A DNA stretch of 64,000 nt from CADEEX01 sp964577955 (GCA_964577955.1 CAZOAZ010000027.1:1-64000), one strand, 5' to 3'. Positions 9,592 through 18,953 are shown, counted from the first letter of the stretch. A program made the numbers and translations. Notes: generated by a model from the sequence alone, not told the origin.

Positions 9592-10851
9592 ATGAACGCC
9601 TGGATCGTTGCCGTGGGCAGCGAACTGCTCACGCCCTATCGCATCGACACCAACTCGCTGGCGATTACCGAGCGGCTGAACGCCGTTGGCTGCGACGTTC
9701 GGATGAAGTTCGTCGTTGGCGACGCCGTCGACGAGCTCGCGGGAGTGTTCTCGCGCGGAATCGGTGCGGTCGACTACATCATCTGCACCGGCGGACTCGG
9801 GCCGACCGCGGATGACATGACGCGGGCGGGCCTCGTGCAGGCCCTGAACGTGCCGATGGACACCGACCAGGCGATCGTCGCGGCGATTCGTGCCCGCTTC
9901 GAGCGCCGCGGGCTGGTCATGCCCGAAATCAACATGCGCCAGGCGATGGTCCCGCGCGGGGCGACCGTGCTCGAGAACGAGCGCGGCACCGCGCCGGGCA
10001 TCTGGATCGAGAAAGGCGGCACGGGAATCGCGTTGCTGCCCGGGCCGCCGCGCGAAATGATTCCGATGGTCGAAGCGCTGATCGCGGAGCGCATTCAGCC
10101 GCGGTCGTCGGGCGCCGGGCTGTTTCGCCGGATCCTGAAGATTACCGGTCATACCGAGTCTGACGTGGACGCGCGTACCCAGCCCGTCTACAGCCAGTGG
10201 GTGCACGCACCGGTTCCGATTGCGACGACGATTCTTGCGGTGATGGGGCAGATCGAGCTGCACTTGACGGCCGCCGCGCCCTCGCGCGATCTCGGAGAGG
10301 AAGCGCTCGCGGCGGCAACCGACGCGCTGCAGCAGGTGCTCGGCCGCTCGATTTACAGCACCGACGGACGCCAGCTCGAAGCCGTGGTCGGCGATCTCCT
10401 GCGGGCGCATCGCCAGCGGCTGGCGGTGGCCGAATCGTGTTCCGGTGGTTTGCTGGCTTCGCGCGTGACCGACGTGCCGGGCAGCTCGGAGTACTTCGAG
10501 CGCGGCGCGGTGTGTTACAGCAACCGCGCGAAGGTGGAGTGGCTGGGTGTACCCGAAGCGATGATCGAGGCGCATGGCGCGGTCAGCGAGCCGGTGGCCC
10601 AGGCGATGGCCGAAGGGATTCGCTCGCGAACCGGCGTCGAAGCCGGGATCGGCGTGACGGGCATTGCCGGCCCTGGTGGTGGGACGGCGGAAAAGCCGGT
10701 TGGCACCGTCGCGATCGCCGTGGTGGTACTGGACGCCGTTCGCGTACGGACGTTCCAGTTTTTCGGCGGCCGCGACCTCGTCAAGTTTCAGTCGGCGCAG
10801 GCGGCGCTCAACATGCTGCGGCTGATGCTGCTCGAGCGTCAGGTAAACTAG
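9592..10851 (+). CDS. cinA: CinA-family protein (NMN deamidase-related)
   Basis: 419-aa protein with the N-terminal MoCF/COG1058 domain (VGSELLTPYRIDTNSLAITERL, GGLGPTADDMTRAG, LLPGPPREM) and the C-terminal CinA deamidase domain (AESCSGGLLASRVTDVPGSS, GVTGIAGPGGGT). The C-terminal domain hydrolyses nicotinamide mononucleotide in pyridine nucleotide salvage; the N-terminal domain can act on ADP-ribose. Full length is present. plsY begins 7 bp after its stop. Confidence 0.94.
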   Translation: MNAWIVAVGSELLTPYRIDTNSLAITERLNAVGCDVRMKFVVGDAVDELAGVFSRGIGAVDYIICTGGLGPTADDMTRAGLVQALNVPMDTDQAIVAAIRARFERRGLVMPEINMRQAMVPRGATVLENERGTAPGIWIEKGGTGIALLPGPPREMIPMVEALIAERIQPRSSGAGLFRRILKITGHTESDVDARTQPVYSQWVHAPVPIATTILAVMGQIELHLTAAAPSRDLGEEALAAATDALQQVLGRSIYSTDGRQLEAVVGDLLRAHRQRLAVAESCSGGLLASRVTDVPGSSEYFERGAVCYSNRAKVEWLGVPEAMIEAHGAVSEPVAQAMAEGIRSRTGVEAGIGVTGIAGPGGGTAEKPVGTVAIAVVVLDAVRVRTFQFFGGRDLVKFQSAQAALNMLRLMLLERQVN

Positions 10852-10858
10852 CGGTCTG

Positions 10859-11446
10859 ATGGTCGTTGCGAGCATTGCCATCGCTTACCTGCTCGGCTCG
10901 GTGCCGTTCGCGCTGCTCCTGGCTCGCGGCTGGGGCGCGCGCGATCTGCACCGGTTGGGTAGCGGCAATCTCGGCGCGGCCAACGTCCTGCGCACCTCCG
11001 GGGTGACGCCCGGTGTCATCGTCGCGCTGCTCGACATCGCCAAAGGGGCGGTCGGGGTGCTCCTCGCCGAGCGGTTGAGCGGCGGCGGTCCGGCGCCGGC
11101 CATGGCCGGTGTGGCGGCAGTCGTCGGCCATGTCTACCCGGTCTGGTTGAAGTTTCGCGGTGGAAAAGGCGTCGCCACGGCATGCGGCGCGTTCGGCGTC
11201 CTGGCGCCGCTTGCCGCGCCCATGGCGTTTGCGATCTTCATCATGACGGTCTGGCTGACGCGGTACATTTCGCTCGGATCGGCTGCCGGATCGCTCGCCC
11301 TTCCGCCGTTCGCCTACGCAACCGGCAGTTCGGCCGACGTGGTCATTGCGGCCGCATCCTGTGCGTCGCTGATCCTCTTCCGTCATCGATCAAATCTCCT
11401 GCGGGTGCGACTCGGTACTGAGCGGCGCATCGGCGCCGGGCTCTAA
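10859..11446 (+). CDS. plsY: Acyl-phosphate:glycerol-3-phosphate acyltransferase
   Basis: 195-aa inner-membrane enzyme making lysophosphatidate from acyl-phosphate and sn-glycerol-3-phosphate. The conserved YLLGSVPFALLLARGWG, GSGNLGAANVLR and KFRGGKGVAT motifs are present, with five hydrophobic segments. Its stop directly precedes the gpsA GTG start; GpsA supplies its glycerol-3-phosphate substrate, so the pairing makes metabolic sense. Confidence 0.96.
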   Translation: MVVASIAIAYLLGSVPFALLLARGWGARDLHRLGSGNLGAANVLRTSGVTPGVIVALLDIAKGAVGVLLAERLSGGGPAPAMAGVAAVVGHVYPVWLKFRGGKGVATACGAFGVLAPLAAPMAFAIFIMTVWLTRYISLGSAAGSLALPPFAYATGSSADVVIAAASCASLILFRHRSNLLRVRLGTERRIGAGL

Positions 11447-12454
11447 GTGGCGGCGATCGCGGTACTCGGAGCGGGGAGTTGGGGCACGGCGCTGGCCGTG
11501 CACCTGGCGCGCGTGGGCCACGACGTCCGTTTGTGGGCCCGCGACGCGGCGCTCGCCGCCGAGGTCGAGCAGCGCCGCGCCAACGCGGCGTATCTGCCCG
11601 ACGTGGTCCTGCCGCCCACGGTGTCGGTCACCCACGCGGTCGATCAGGCGCTGCGCGATTGTTCGGTGGTCGTGTCGGCGGTGCCGTCACACGGCTGCCG
11701 CGCGGTGATTCGCGCCGCGACGCCGCACCTGGCGCGCCATGCGGTGCTCGTGAGCGCCACCAAAGGGCTCGAAGCGCGGACCTGGCTGCGGATGTCTGAA
11801 GTGATCGCCGGCGAAGCCGGCGTCGACCATCCGGTGGTCGTGCTCTCGGGCCCGACTTTCGCTGCGGAAGTCGCGCGGCAGCTGCCCACGGCGGTGCTGG
11901 CCGCGTCCCTGGACGCCGAGGCGACCGAACTGGTGCAGGCCGATTTCCGCGGGCCGTCCTTCCGGCTGTACGGCTCCGCGGATGTCATCGGCGTCGAACT
12001 CGGCGGCGCCCTGAAAAATGTGATTGCGATTGCCGCCGGCGTCGTCGAAGGTCTGGGCCTCGGACACAACGCGCTGGCCGCGCTGATTACGCGTGGCATC
12101 GCGGAAATCTCCCGGCTGGTGTGGGCGGCCGGGGGCAAACGCGAGACGCCGTCAGGATTGAGCGGACTCGGCGATCTCGTGCTCACGTGCACGGGCTCGC
12201 TCAGCCGCAATCGGCATGTCGGCATCGAACTCGCCGGCGGCCGCAAGCTCGCGGAGATCCTTGCCGGCATGAAGATGGTCGCGGAGGGCGTGAACACAAC
12301 CGGCGCCGCGCTGGCGCTCGGCGCGCACTACGGCGTCGAACTGCCGATTGCCACGCAGATGGCCGCCGTACTCGAGGGGCGCTCGGACGTGAAGACGGCG
12401 GTGGCGGCGCTGATGGTGCGGCCCCAGCGCGCGGAAATGGAAGAAGTCGGCTAG
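11447..12454 (+). CDS. gpsA: Glycerol-3-phosphate dehydrogenase (NAD(P)+)
   Basis: 335-aa enzyme reducing dihydroxyacetone phosphate to sn-glycerol-3-phosphate for phospholipid synthesis. It has the Rossmann motif GAGSWGTALAVHLA near the N-terminus, VSATKGLE, LSGPTFAAEVA, and the catalytic-lysine region ELGGALKNVIAIAAG. GTG start immediately after the plsY stop. Cytosolic. Full length. Confidence 0.96.
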   Translation: MAAIAVLGAGSWGTALAVHLARVGHDVRLWARDAALAAEVEQRRANAAYLPDVVLPPTVSVTHAVDQALRDCSVVVSAVPSHGCRAVIRAATPHLARHAVLVSATKGLEARTWLRMSEVIAGEAGVDHPVVVLSGPTFAAEVARQLPTAVLAASLDAEATELVQADFRGPSFRLYGSADVIGVELGGALKNVIAIAAGVVEGLGLGHNALAALITRGIAEISRLVWAAGGKRETPSGLSGLGDLVLTCTGSLSRNRHVGIELAGGRKLAEILAGMKMVAEGVNTTGAALALGAHYGVELPIATQMAAVLEGRSDVKTAVAALMVRPQRAEMEEVG

Positions 12455-12463
12455 CGCTGAACC

Positions 12464-13384
12464 ATGGGTGTCTTCGGTCGGATTCGGGAGAGTCTCTCCC
12501 GCACCAAGAAACAGATCGTCGAGCGGTTCGACGACATCGTCCGTCGCGCCGAGGAGCCGGCGCGGCGCGCCCGTCCGATCGACGTCGAAACCGTCGAGGC
12601 CCTGGAAGAACTGCTGATTTCGGCCGACGTCGGCATCGCGGCGACGGAGCGGATCATTGCCGCGGTCAAGAAGGACGCCCACGCCCACAGCCTGCGCGAT
12701 CTCGTGCGGCAGGAGATTCGCCGCGTCTTCGAGAGCGTCGACAAACCGGTTGTCGTGGAGACGCCGCCGAAAGTCACGCTGATTGTCGGCGTCAACGGCA
12801 CGGGCAAGACCACGACCGTCGGCAAGCTGGCCAATCTCCTGAAGAGCGAAGGGCGCCAGCCGCTCATCTGCGCTGCGGACACGTTTCGCGCCGCCGCGGT
12901 CGAGCAGCTCGAGATCTGGGCCGGGCGCGCCGGCGTGGACATGGTGCGGGCGCGCGAAGGCGGCGACCCCGCCGCGGTGGTCTTCGACGCCATCGCGTCG
13001 GCGAAGGCCAGAGGCCGCGATCCCGTGCTCGTCGACACGGCCGGACGGCTGCACACGCGCGTCAACCTGATGAATGAACTCGAGAAGATCCGGCGGATCG
13101 CCGCGCGTGAAGTGCCGGGCGCGCCGCAGGAAGTGCTGCTCGTTCTCGATGCCACGGTCGGGCAGAATGGCGTGGCGCAGGCTCGCGAGTTCATGAACGT
13201 CGCCGGTGTGAACGGCATCGTGCTCACGAAATTGGACGGCACCGCGAAAGGCGGTGTCGCGGTGGCGATCGCCCACGAGCTGAAGCTGCCGATTCGCTAT
13301 GTTGGCGTTGGCGAAGGCATTCAGGATCTCGTGGCGTTCTCCGCGGAGGAGTACGTGGACGGGCTCTTCGAAGAGAAGTGGTGA
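12464..13384 (+). CDS. ftsY: Signal recognition particle receptor FtsY
   Basis: 306-aa SRP-GTPase that docks ribosome-nascent chain-SRP complexes on the membrane. It has a short N-domain (residues 1-90) and the G-domain with P-loop GVNGTGKTTT, DTFRAAAVEQL, DTAGRLHTRVNLMNEL and TKLDGTAKGG. The acidic A-domain is essentially missing, as in many non-enteric FtsY. The SRP partner ffh lies 3 kb downstream in the same run. Confidence 0.96.
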   Translation: MGVFGRIRESLSRTKKQIVERFDDIVRRAEEPARRARPIDVETVEALEELLISADVGIAATERIIAAVKKDAHAHSLRDLVRQEIRRVFESVDKPVVVETPPKVTLIVGVNGTGKTTTVGKLANLLKSEGRQPLICAADTFRAAAVEQLEIWAGRAGVDMVRAREGGDPAAVVFDAIASAKARGRDPVLVDTAGRLHTRVNLMNELEKIRRIAAREVPGAPQEVLLVLDATVGQNGVAQAREFMNVAGVNGIVLTKLDGTAKGGVAVAIAHELKLPIRYVGVGEGIQDLVAFSAEEYVDGLFEEKW

Positions 13385-13385
13385 C

Positions 13386-14462
13386 GTGACGGACGCGCTC
13401 TACATGTCGCGGGCGCTCTTCCTCGCGGCGCGCGGCCGTGGACGCACCAGTCCGAATCCGGTCGTGGGCGCGGTCGTGGTTGCGGCCGACGGCGTGATCG
13501 TCGGTCAGGGATATCACGCGCGGGCGGGGGAGCCCCATGCCGAAGTCCACGCGCTGGCGATGGCCGGCCCCCGGGCGCGCGGCGCGACCCTCTATTGTTC
13601 GCTCGAGCCGTGCTGCCACACGGGCCGCACGGGTCCGTGCGTGGAACGCATCGCCGAGGCCGGCATCGTGCGCGTCGTCGCTGCGGTTCAGGACCCGAAC
13701 CCGCTCGTGTGCGGCCGCGGGTTTGAATTCCTGCGATCGCGCGGGATTCAAGTGGACATCGGCGTCGAAGCGCGGTCCGCCGTGGCGCTCAATCAGCCGT
13801 TCTTCACGCTGATGCGCGAAGGGCGGCCGTTTGTGACGCTCAAGGCGGCGATCAGTCTCGATGGGGCCATCGCTGAAGTGCCGGGCCGGCCGACGCCACT
13901 CAGCGGCGAGCGGTCGAATCGCCACGCCCACCGCGTGCGCGCCGAGATCGACGCGATCGCCGTCGGCGTCGGTACCGTCATTGCCGACGATCCGCTCTTG
14001 ACGGCGCGCCACGTGTTCCGCGAGATGCCGCTGACGCGGGTGATCTTCGACCGCACGCTGCGGACGCCGCCCGGATCGCGGCTCCTCTCGACACTCGACG
14101 CCGGCCCTGTCATGATCGTGACCACTCCGGCCGGCATCCGCAGTGAGCGGCGACACACCCTCGAAGCACGGGGAGCGCAGTTGGTCGTCAGCGAAGGCAC
14201 GATCCGGTCGGGCTTGCGCGCGCTCGGGTCGCAAGGCATCAGTTCGCTGCTGCTGGAAGGCGGCGCGGCCGTTCACCAGGCGGCGTGGGACGAGGACGTC
14301 GTCGATTTCGTGCGGCTGTACGTGGCGCCGCGGGCGCTCGGCCCCGGGGGCGTCCGACTGCTGGACGGCCGGCGCCTCTCCACGCTGGATCTGGTGGAGC
14401 CGCGAATCGAACCGCTGGGATCGGACGTCTTGATGGAAGGGTATGTTCACAGGCCTCGTTGA
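13386..14462 (+). CDS. ribD: Bifunctional pyrimidine deaminase/reductase RibD
   Basis: 358-aa riboflavin enzyme. The N-terminal deaminase has zinc ligands in HAEVHAL (His51, Glu53) and PCCHTGRTGPC (Cys76, Cys85). The C-terminal reductase domain runs from about 155 (VTLKAAISLDGAIA). It acts on the GTP cyclohydrolase II product to give 5-amino-6-ribitylaminouracil phosphate. The GTG at 13386 is chosen because it gives the conserved N-terminus one base after the ftsY stop. The end overlaps ribE by 20 bp. No FMN riboswitch is visible upstream. Confidence 0.95.
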   Translation: MTDALYMSRALFLAARGRGRTSPNPVVGAVVVAADGVIVGQGYHARAGEPHAEVHALAMAGPRARGATLYCSLEPCCHTGRTGPCVERIAEAGIVRVVAAVQDPNPLVCGRGFEFLRSRGIQVDIGVEARSAVALNQPFFTLMREGRPFVTLKAAISLDGAIAEVPGRPTPLSGERSNRHAHRVRAEIDAIAVGVGTVIADDPLLTARHVFREMPLTRVIFDRTLRTPPGSRLLSTLDAGPVMIVTTPAGIRSERRHTLEARGAQLVVSEGTIRSGLRALGSQGISSLLLEGGAAVHQAAWDEDVVDFVRLYVAPRALGPGGVRLLDGRRLSTLDLVEPRIEPLGSDVLMEGYVHRPR

Positions 14463-15072
14463 AGCGGTCGGCACGGTGCTCGAATCCAGACCGACGAGCG
14501 GCGGCAAACGCGTGCGGATCGAAACCACGCTCGCGCCCTCGCTCGAACCCGGAGACAGCCTCGCGGTCAACGGCGTCTGCCTCACGGTCGTCAGCGGCGA
14601 CGACCAGCAGATTCATGCCGAAGTCGGTCCCGAGACCCTTCGCGTCACGACGCTCGGCGCGCTGGCGCCCCCCGCGCTCGTCAATCTCGAACGACCGCTG
14701 CGCGCCGACAGCCGGTTCGGCGGTCACTTTGTTCAGGGCCACGTCGACACGACCGGCGTCATCGAAGCGATCACGCCGGACGGCGATTTCCACCGGCTGA
14801 CGATCGGCTTTCCGCGACATCTGGCGCCCTACGTCGTCCCCAAGGGCTCGATCGCGGTCGACGGGATCAGCTTGACGGTCGCCAACCTCGCGGTCGAACG
14901 GCTGGACATCATGATCGTCCCGTTCACCCTCGAGCACACCAACCTGAAACACGCGAAGGCCGGCGATCGTGTCAATCTCGAATGCGACATGGTCGGCAAG
15001 TACGTCGTGCGCGCGGCGGAGCTCGCCGGATTGTCGTTCGGACCCGTTCGCGCCGACGAAGTGCGACACTGA
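14443..15072 (+). CDS. ribE: Riboflavin synthase alpha chain
   Basis: 209-aa enzyme dismutating two 6,7-dimethyl-8-ribityllumazines into riboflavin. The internal duplication typical of the family is clear: MFTGLVEAVG at the start and GHFVQGHVDTTG near residue 95, each with its own CLTV/SLTV barrel motif. It overlaps ribD and is followed by ribBA, forming a riboflavin operon. Lumazine synthase (ribH) is not in this window. Confidence 0.96.
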   Translation: MFTGLVEAVGTVLESRPTSGGKRVRIETTLAPSLEPGDSLAVNGVCLTVVSGDDQQIHAEVGPETLRVTTLGALAPPALVNLERPLRADSRFGGHFVQGHVDTTGVIEAITPDGDFHRLTIGFPRHLAPYVVPKGSIAVDGISLTVANLAVERLDIMIVPFTLEHTNLKHAKAGDRVNLECDMVGKYVVRAAELAGLSFGPVRADEVRH

Positions 15073-15081
15073 GAAGAAGCC

Positions 15082-16353
15082 ATGCGACGAAACGAAGCGC
15101 CCCGGTCCAGAGCGGAGATGAAGATCGCGAAAGGCGCGAGCCGGAAAACCGGTCCCTTCGCGACCATCGAAGACGCCATCGTCGCCATCCGCGCCGGCAA
15201 GATGATCATCGTCGTCGATGACGAGGACCGCGAGAACGAGGGCGACCTGACGATCGCCGCCGAGCAAGTGACGCCCGAGGCGATCAATTTCATGGCGCGC
15301 TACGGGCGCGGGCTGATCTGTTTGTCGATGACTGGCGAGCGTCTCGATCATCTCGACATCCCGCTCGAGGTGTCGTCGAACGTGGCGCGGCGCGAGACGG
15401 CGTTCTGCATGTCGATCGACGCCAAGGAGGGCGTCTCGACGGGCATTTCAGCCGCCGACCGGGCGCGGACCGTTCGTCTCGCCATCGCCGAGGACACGAG
15501 GCCGAGAGACTTGGCGCGGCCCGGCCACGTGTTTCCGCTCCGGGCGCGGAGCGGCGGGGTCTTGACACGCACCGGCCACACCGAAGCGTCCGTGGATCTG
15601 TCGCGAATCGCCGGGCTGTATCCCGCCGGCGTGATCTGCGAAATCATGAACGAAGACGGCACCATGGCGCGGGTCCCCGAGCTGACGAAGTTCGCGAAGA
15701 AGCACGGGTTGCTGATGATCACGATTGCCGATCTCATCAAGTACCGCGTGCGCACGGAGTCGCTGGTCAAACGGATTGCGTCGGCGAAGCTGCCGACCGC
15801 GTTCGGCGATTTCCAGGTCCACGTGTTCGAGAATCAGCTCGATCGGCAGGAGCACGTCGCGCTGGTGCGCGGCGACATCGGCGATGGGAAGGACGTCCTG
15901 GTGCGCGTTCATTCATCCTGCCTGACCGGCGATGTGCTCCACTCGGTCCGCTGCGACTGCGGCGCCCAGCTCGACGCGGCGCTCGAGCGCATCGGCCAGG
16001 AAGACCGGGGCGTCCTGCTGTATCTCAATCAGGAGGGGCGCGGCATCGGGCTCGGCAACAAGATTCGGGCGTACGAGCTGCAGGACGAGGGGTTCGACAC
16101 CGTCGAAGCCAACGAGCGGCTCGGGTTCAAGGCCGACCAGCGCGACTACGGCATGGGCGTGCAGATCCTGCGCGAACTGGGCATCCGCTCCATGCGCCTC
16201 TTGAGCAACAATCCCAGAAAGCTCGTCGGCATCGAGGGTTACGGGCTGTCGGTGAGCGAGTGGCTGCCGCTCGAGGTGCCGGTGCACGAGTCGACCCGCC
16301 GCTATCTGAAGACCAAGAAGGAGAAGCTCGGTCACAAGCTCTCGTCGGTGTGA
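15082..16353 (+). CDS. ribBA: Bifunctional DHBP synthase / GTP cyclohydrolase II
   Basis: 423-aa fusion enzyme supplying both riboflavin precursors. The N-terminal domain is 3,4-dihydroxy-2-butanone-4-phosphate synthase (DDEDRENEGDLTIAAE, HTEASVDLSRIAG). From about residue 235 the GTP cyclohydrolase II domain follows, with zinc Cys residues in SSCLTGDVLHSVRCDCG and catalytic YLNQEGRGIGL. A basic N-terminal extension of about 28 residues precedes the first domain; an internal ATG (MKIAKGASRK) is an alternative start. Confidence 0.95.
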   Translation: MRRNEAPRSRAEMKIAKGASRKTGPFATIEDAIVAIRAGKMIIVVDDEDRENEGDLTIAAEQVTPEAINFMARYGRGLICLSMTGERLDHLDIPLEVSSNVARRETAFCMSIDAKEGVSTGISAADRARTVRLAIAEDTRPRDLARPGHVFPLRARSGGVLTRTGHTEASVDLSRIAGLYPAGVICEIMNEDGTMARVPELTKFAKKHGLLMITIADLIKYRVRTESLVKRIASAKLPTAFGDFQVHVFENQLDRQEHVALVRGDIGDGKDVLVRVHSSCLTGDVLHSVRCDCGAQLDAALERIGQEDRGVLLYLNQEGRGIGLGNKIRAYELQDEGFDTVEANERLGFKADQRDYGMGVQILRELGIRSMRLLSNNPRKLVGIEGYGLSVSEWLPLEVPVHESTRRYLKTKKEKLGHKLSSV

Positions 16354-16361
16354 CACGATGT

Positions 16362-16379
16362 GTCCGGCTTTCGCCGGAC
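16362..16379 (+). terminator. Hairpin after ribBA
   Basis: Perfect 7-bp GTCCGGC / GCCGGAC stem with a 4-nt loop, 8 bp after the ribBA stop and before the ffh promoter. There is no T-tract, so termination strength is uncertain. Confidence 0.5.
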
Positions 16380-16386
16380 CAGCCGG

Positions 16387-16416
16387 TTGACACTCTGAGG
16401 TAACCTCCTCTACGAT
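16387..16416 (+). promoter_or_regulatory. Candidate sigma70 promoter for ffh
   Basis: Consensus -35 TTGACA (16387-16392) and -10 TACGAT (16411-16416) separated by 18 bp, about 60 bp before the ffh start. This marks a new transcription unit for ffh-rpsP-rimM-trmD-rplS after the rib genes. Confidence 0.6.
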
Positions 16417-16478
16417 AAGCGTTTGCCGTAGAATAATTTAGCGTCTTCTGCGGCAACGGAAACCAGTCGCGGTCGTCC

Positions 16479-17840
16479 ATGTTCGATTCCCTGAGCAACC
16501 GTCTCCAGGACGTTTTCAAGTCGCTCCGTGGTCAAGGGCGGCTGACGCCCGAGAACATCGAGGCGGCGCTCCGGGAAATTCGTCTGGCGCTCCTTGAAGC
16601 CGACGTCAATTTCAAGGTCGTCAAGGCGTTCATCGACCGGGTCCGCGACAAGGCGATGGAGCAGGAGGTGCTCCAGAGCCTGACGGCGTCGCAGACGATC
16701 GTGAAGATCGTCCGCGACGAGATGCTGGCGCTCTTCGGCGACACCGAAGGCGGGTTGACGACGAGCAGCAAGCGGCCGCGGGTCGTCCTGCTGCTCGGGC
16801 TCCAAGGCGCGGGCAAGACGACGACGGCGGGGAAGCTGGCGAAGTGGCTGACGAAGCAAGGCCGTCATCCGCTGCTCGTCTCGACCGACGTGAAACGGCC
16901 GGCGGCGATTCAGCAGTTGAACGTCGTTGCGCAGAAGGCCGGCGTGCGGGTCCACGATCCCGCCGGTCAGCTCGACCCGGTCGCGCGCGCCAAAGGGGCG
17001 CTTGCGGAAGCCGGGACGCTCGGTTTCGATGTCGTGATCGTCGACTCGGCGGGTCGTCTGCATATCGACGACGAGCTCATGGGCGAGCTCGCGGCGATCA
17101 AGGACGTGACCGATCCGTCGGACCTGCTCTACGTCGCCGATGCGATGACCGGGCAGGACGCGATCAAGAGCGCCGGTGAATTTCACCGGCGGGTGGGCGT
17201 GACCGGCGTCGTGCTCACCAAGCTTGACGGCGACGCGCGCGGCGGTGCGGCGCTGTCGGTGGTGTCGGTGGTCGGCGTGCCGATCGCGTTTGTCGGCAGC
17301 GGCGAGCGGCTCGAGGATCTCGAGCCGTTTCACCCCGACCGGGGGGTGTCGCGGGTGCTCGGGATGGGCGACGTGCTGTCGCTCATCGAACGGGCCGAAG
17401 CGGCGATTGATGTCGGCGAGGCCGAGCGCCTCGAAGGAAAGCTTCGGGCGAACGAATTCACGCTCGAGGACTTCCGGGATCAGCTGCGAACGATCCGCAA
17501 GATGGGACCGCTCGAGCAGATTCTGGGGATGCTGCCCGGGATGGGCAACATCAAGCAGCTGGCGGAGAACAAGCCGGACGAGAAGCAGCTGGCGCGGGTC
17601 GAAGCGATCATCGGTTCGATGACGCCCGACGAGCGGCGCAAGCAGCACATCATCAACGGCAGCCGCCGGAAGCGAATCGCGAAAGGCAGCGGCACGTCGG
17701 TCGAGGAAGTGAACCGGCTGCTGAAGCAGTTCGTGCAGATGCAGAAAGCGTTGAAGCAGTTCGGCGGAATGGCCGGACTGGCCGGCGGCGGCAAGCAGGC
17801 GCGCCGTCAGGCCATGCAGATGCTGCGCAACCGGCGCTGA
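16479..17840 (+). CDS. ffh: Signal recognition particle protein Ffh
   Basis: 453-aa SRP54 GTPase. It has an N-domain, a G-domain with P-loop GLQGAGKTTTAGKL, DVKRPAAIQQL, DSAGRLHIDDELM and TKLDGDARGG, then the Met-rich M-domain (ILGMLPGMGNIKQL, GMAGLAGGGKQ) which binds signal sequences and 4.5S RNA. It works with FtsY, also in this window. The 4.5S RNA gene was not recognised here. Confidence 0.97.
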   Translation: MFDSLSNRLQDVFKSLRGQGRLTPENIEAALREIRLALLEADVNFKVVKAFIDRVRDKAMEQEVLQSLTASQTIVKIVRDEMLALFGDTEGGLTTSSKRPRVVLLLGLQGAGKTTTAGKLAKWLTKQGRHPLLVSTDVKRPAAIQQLNVVAQKAGVRVHDPAGQLDPVARAKGALAEAGTLGFDVVIVDSAGRLHIDDELMGELAAIKDVTDPSDLLYVADAMTGQDAIKSAGEFHRRVGVTGVVLTKLDGDARGGAALSVVSVVGVPIAFVGSGERLEDLEPFHPDRGVSRVLGMGDVLSLIERAEAAIDVGEAERLEGKLRANEFTLEDFRDQLRTIRKMGPLEQILGMLPGMGNIKQLAENKPDEKQLARVEAIIGSMTPDERRKQHIINGSRRKRIAKGSGTSVEEVNRLLKQFVQMQKALKQFGGMAGLAGGGKQARRQAMQMLRNRR

Positions 17841-17914
17841 GGCGCCGGCGCTCACGAGCGCGCAGCGTAACTTCGGGTCGGGTGTGAGCCTCGAACCGAT
17901 AGCAGGAGAGTCCG

Positions 17915-18181
17915 ATGGTCGTCATCCGTATGCGACGCGCGGGATCCAAGAAGCGTCCCTTCTTCCGCATCGTCGTCACCGATTCCCGCGCCGCCCGCGA
18001 CAGCAGCTTCGTCGAAATCCTCGGCCACTACAATCCGCGCACGAAACCCGCGCTTGTCGACATCGACAAGGAGCGGCTGGGCTATTGGGTGAGCAGGGGC
18101 GCGCAGCCGTCCGACTCCGTGCGGACGCTGATCGCGCGTCATTTGACGGCGCCGAAAGCGGAGGCGGCAGACGCGAAGTGA
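17915..18181 (+). CDS. rpsP: 30S ribosomal protein S16
   Basis: 88-aa S16 with the conserved start MVVIRMRRAGSKKRPFFRIVV and LGHYNPRTKPALVDID. First of the classic rpsP-KH-rimM-trmD-rplS ribosome maturation operon. An AGGAG-type ribosome binding site (CAGGAGAG) sits upstream. The stop overlaps the next start by 4 bp. Confidence 0.97.
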   Translation: MVVIRMRRAGSKKRPFFRIVVTDSRAARDSSFVEILGHYNPRTKPALVDIDKERLGYWVSRGAQPSDSVRTLIARHLTAPKAEAADAK

Positions 18182-18426
18182 GCGCGGTCCGCGACGTCGT
18201 GGAAGTGCTGGCGAAGGCGCTGACCGACCGGCCCAACGAAGTCACGGTCGTCGAGTCGGAGCATCGTGGCCAGACGCTGATCGAACTCTATGTCGGTTCC
18301 GGCGAACTGGGCCGGGTGATCGGCAAGCAGGGCCGCACGGCGGCGGCGCTGCGCACGCTGGCCGCGTCGGCCGGCGAGAAACACGGCAAGACCGTCACGC
18401 TCGAAATTCGCGACGGCCGGCCGTGA
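18178..18426 (+). CDS. KH-domain RNA-binding protein (KhpA/YlqC type)
   Basis: 82-aa single-KH protein with the GxxG RNA-binding loop in GRVIGKQGRTAAALRTL. GTG start overlapping the rpsP stop, and its own stop overlapped by rimM. In other bacteria the gene at this exact position is khpA, an RNA chaperone linked to cell division and ribosome assembly. Assignment is based on both motif and synteny. Confidence 0.93.
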   Translation: MSAVRDVVEVLAKALTDRPNEVTVVESEHRGQTLIELYVGSGELGRVIGKQGRTAAALRTLAASAGEKHGKTVTLEIRDGRP

Positions 18427-18953
18427 CCTGGGACGAGATGGCGGTGGTCGGGCGCGTGGCCCGGGCACACGGCATCCGCGGCCAGGTGATCGTGAATCTC
18501 GAGACGGATTTTCCGCACGAGCGCTTTCAGCCTGGCGCGGAGCTCTTTGTCAATCGCAGTGGCGGAGACGGGGTCGAGCGATTCGTCGTGACGACGCTGC
18601 GATTTCATCGCGATCGTCCGGTGATCGGGCTCGGCGGGATCGAGGACATGAACGCGGCGAATCGCCTGGCCGGCGCCGAGTTGCGGGTTCCGGCGGATCG
18701 GCTCGCGACGCTGCCTGAAGGCGTCTACTATCGGCACGATCTCGTCGGCTGCGAGGTGGTGACCGAGAGTGGGGTCCCGGTCGGGTTCGTCAAGGCCGTC
18801 GAGGGTGAGGTTGGCCTGAGTCGTTTGGTGGTGGCGGCAGACGGCGGCGACGTGTTGATCCCGATGGTCGCGGCAATCTGCCTGGTGGTCGATCTCGAAC
18901 GGCGGCGGATCGTGATCGCGCCTCCGGACGGGCTGTTGGAATTGAATCGCTGA
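18423..18953 (+). CDS. rimM: Ribosome maturation factor RimM
   Basis: 176-aa 16S rRNA processing factor that binds S19 and assists 30S head maturation. It has an N-terminal RimM domain (VGRVARAHGIRGQVIVN) and a C-terminal PRC-barrel (YYRHDLVGCEVV... DVLIPMVAAICLVVDLERRRI). GTG start overlaps the KH gene stop. The final base of the stop is shared with the trmD start. Confidence 0.95.
   Translation: MTWDEMAVVGRVARAHGIRGQVIVNLETDFPHERFQPGAELFVNRSGGDGVERFVVTTLRFHRDRPVIGLGGIEDMNAANRLAGAELRVPADRLATLPEGVYYRHDLVGCEVVTESGVPVGFVKAVEGEVGLSRLVVAADGGDVLIPMVAAICLVVDLERRRIVIAPPDGLLELNR

Noticed and set aside
13300..13386. FMN riboswitch before the rib genes
   Set aside because: ribD starts one base after the ftsY stop; there is no leader space and no RFN-like sequence.
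16410..17855. 481-aa minus-strand open frame opposite ffh
   Set aside because: Antisense shadow of a clear ffh gene; no domain or start signal.
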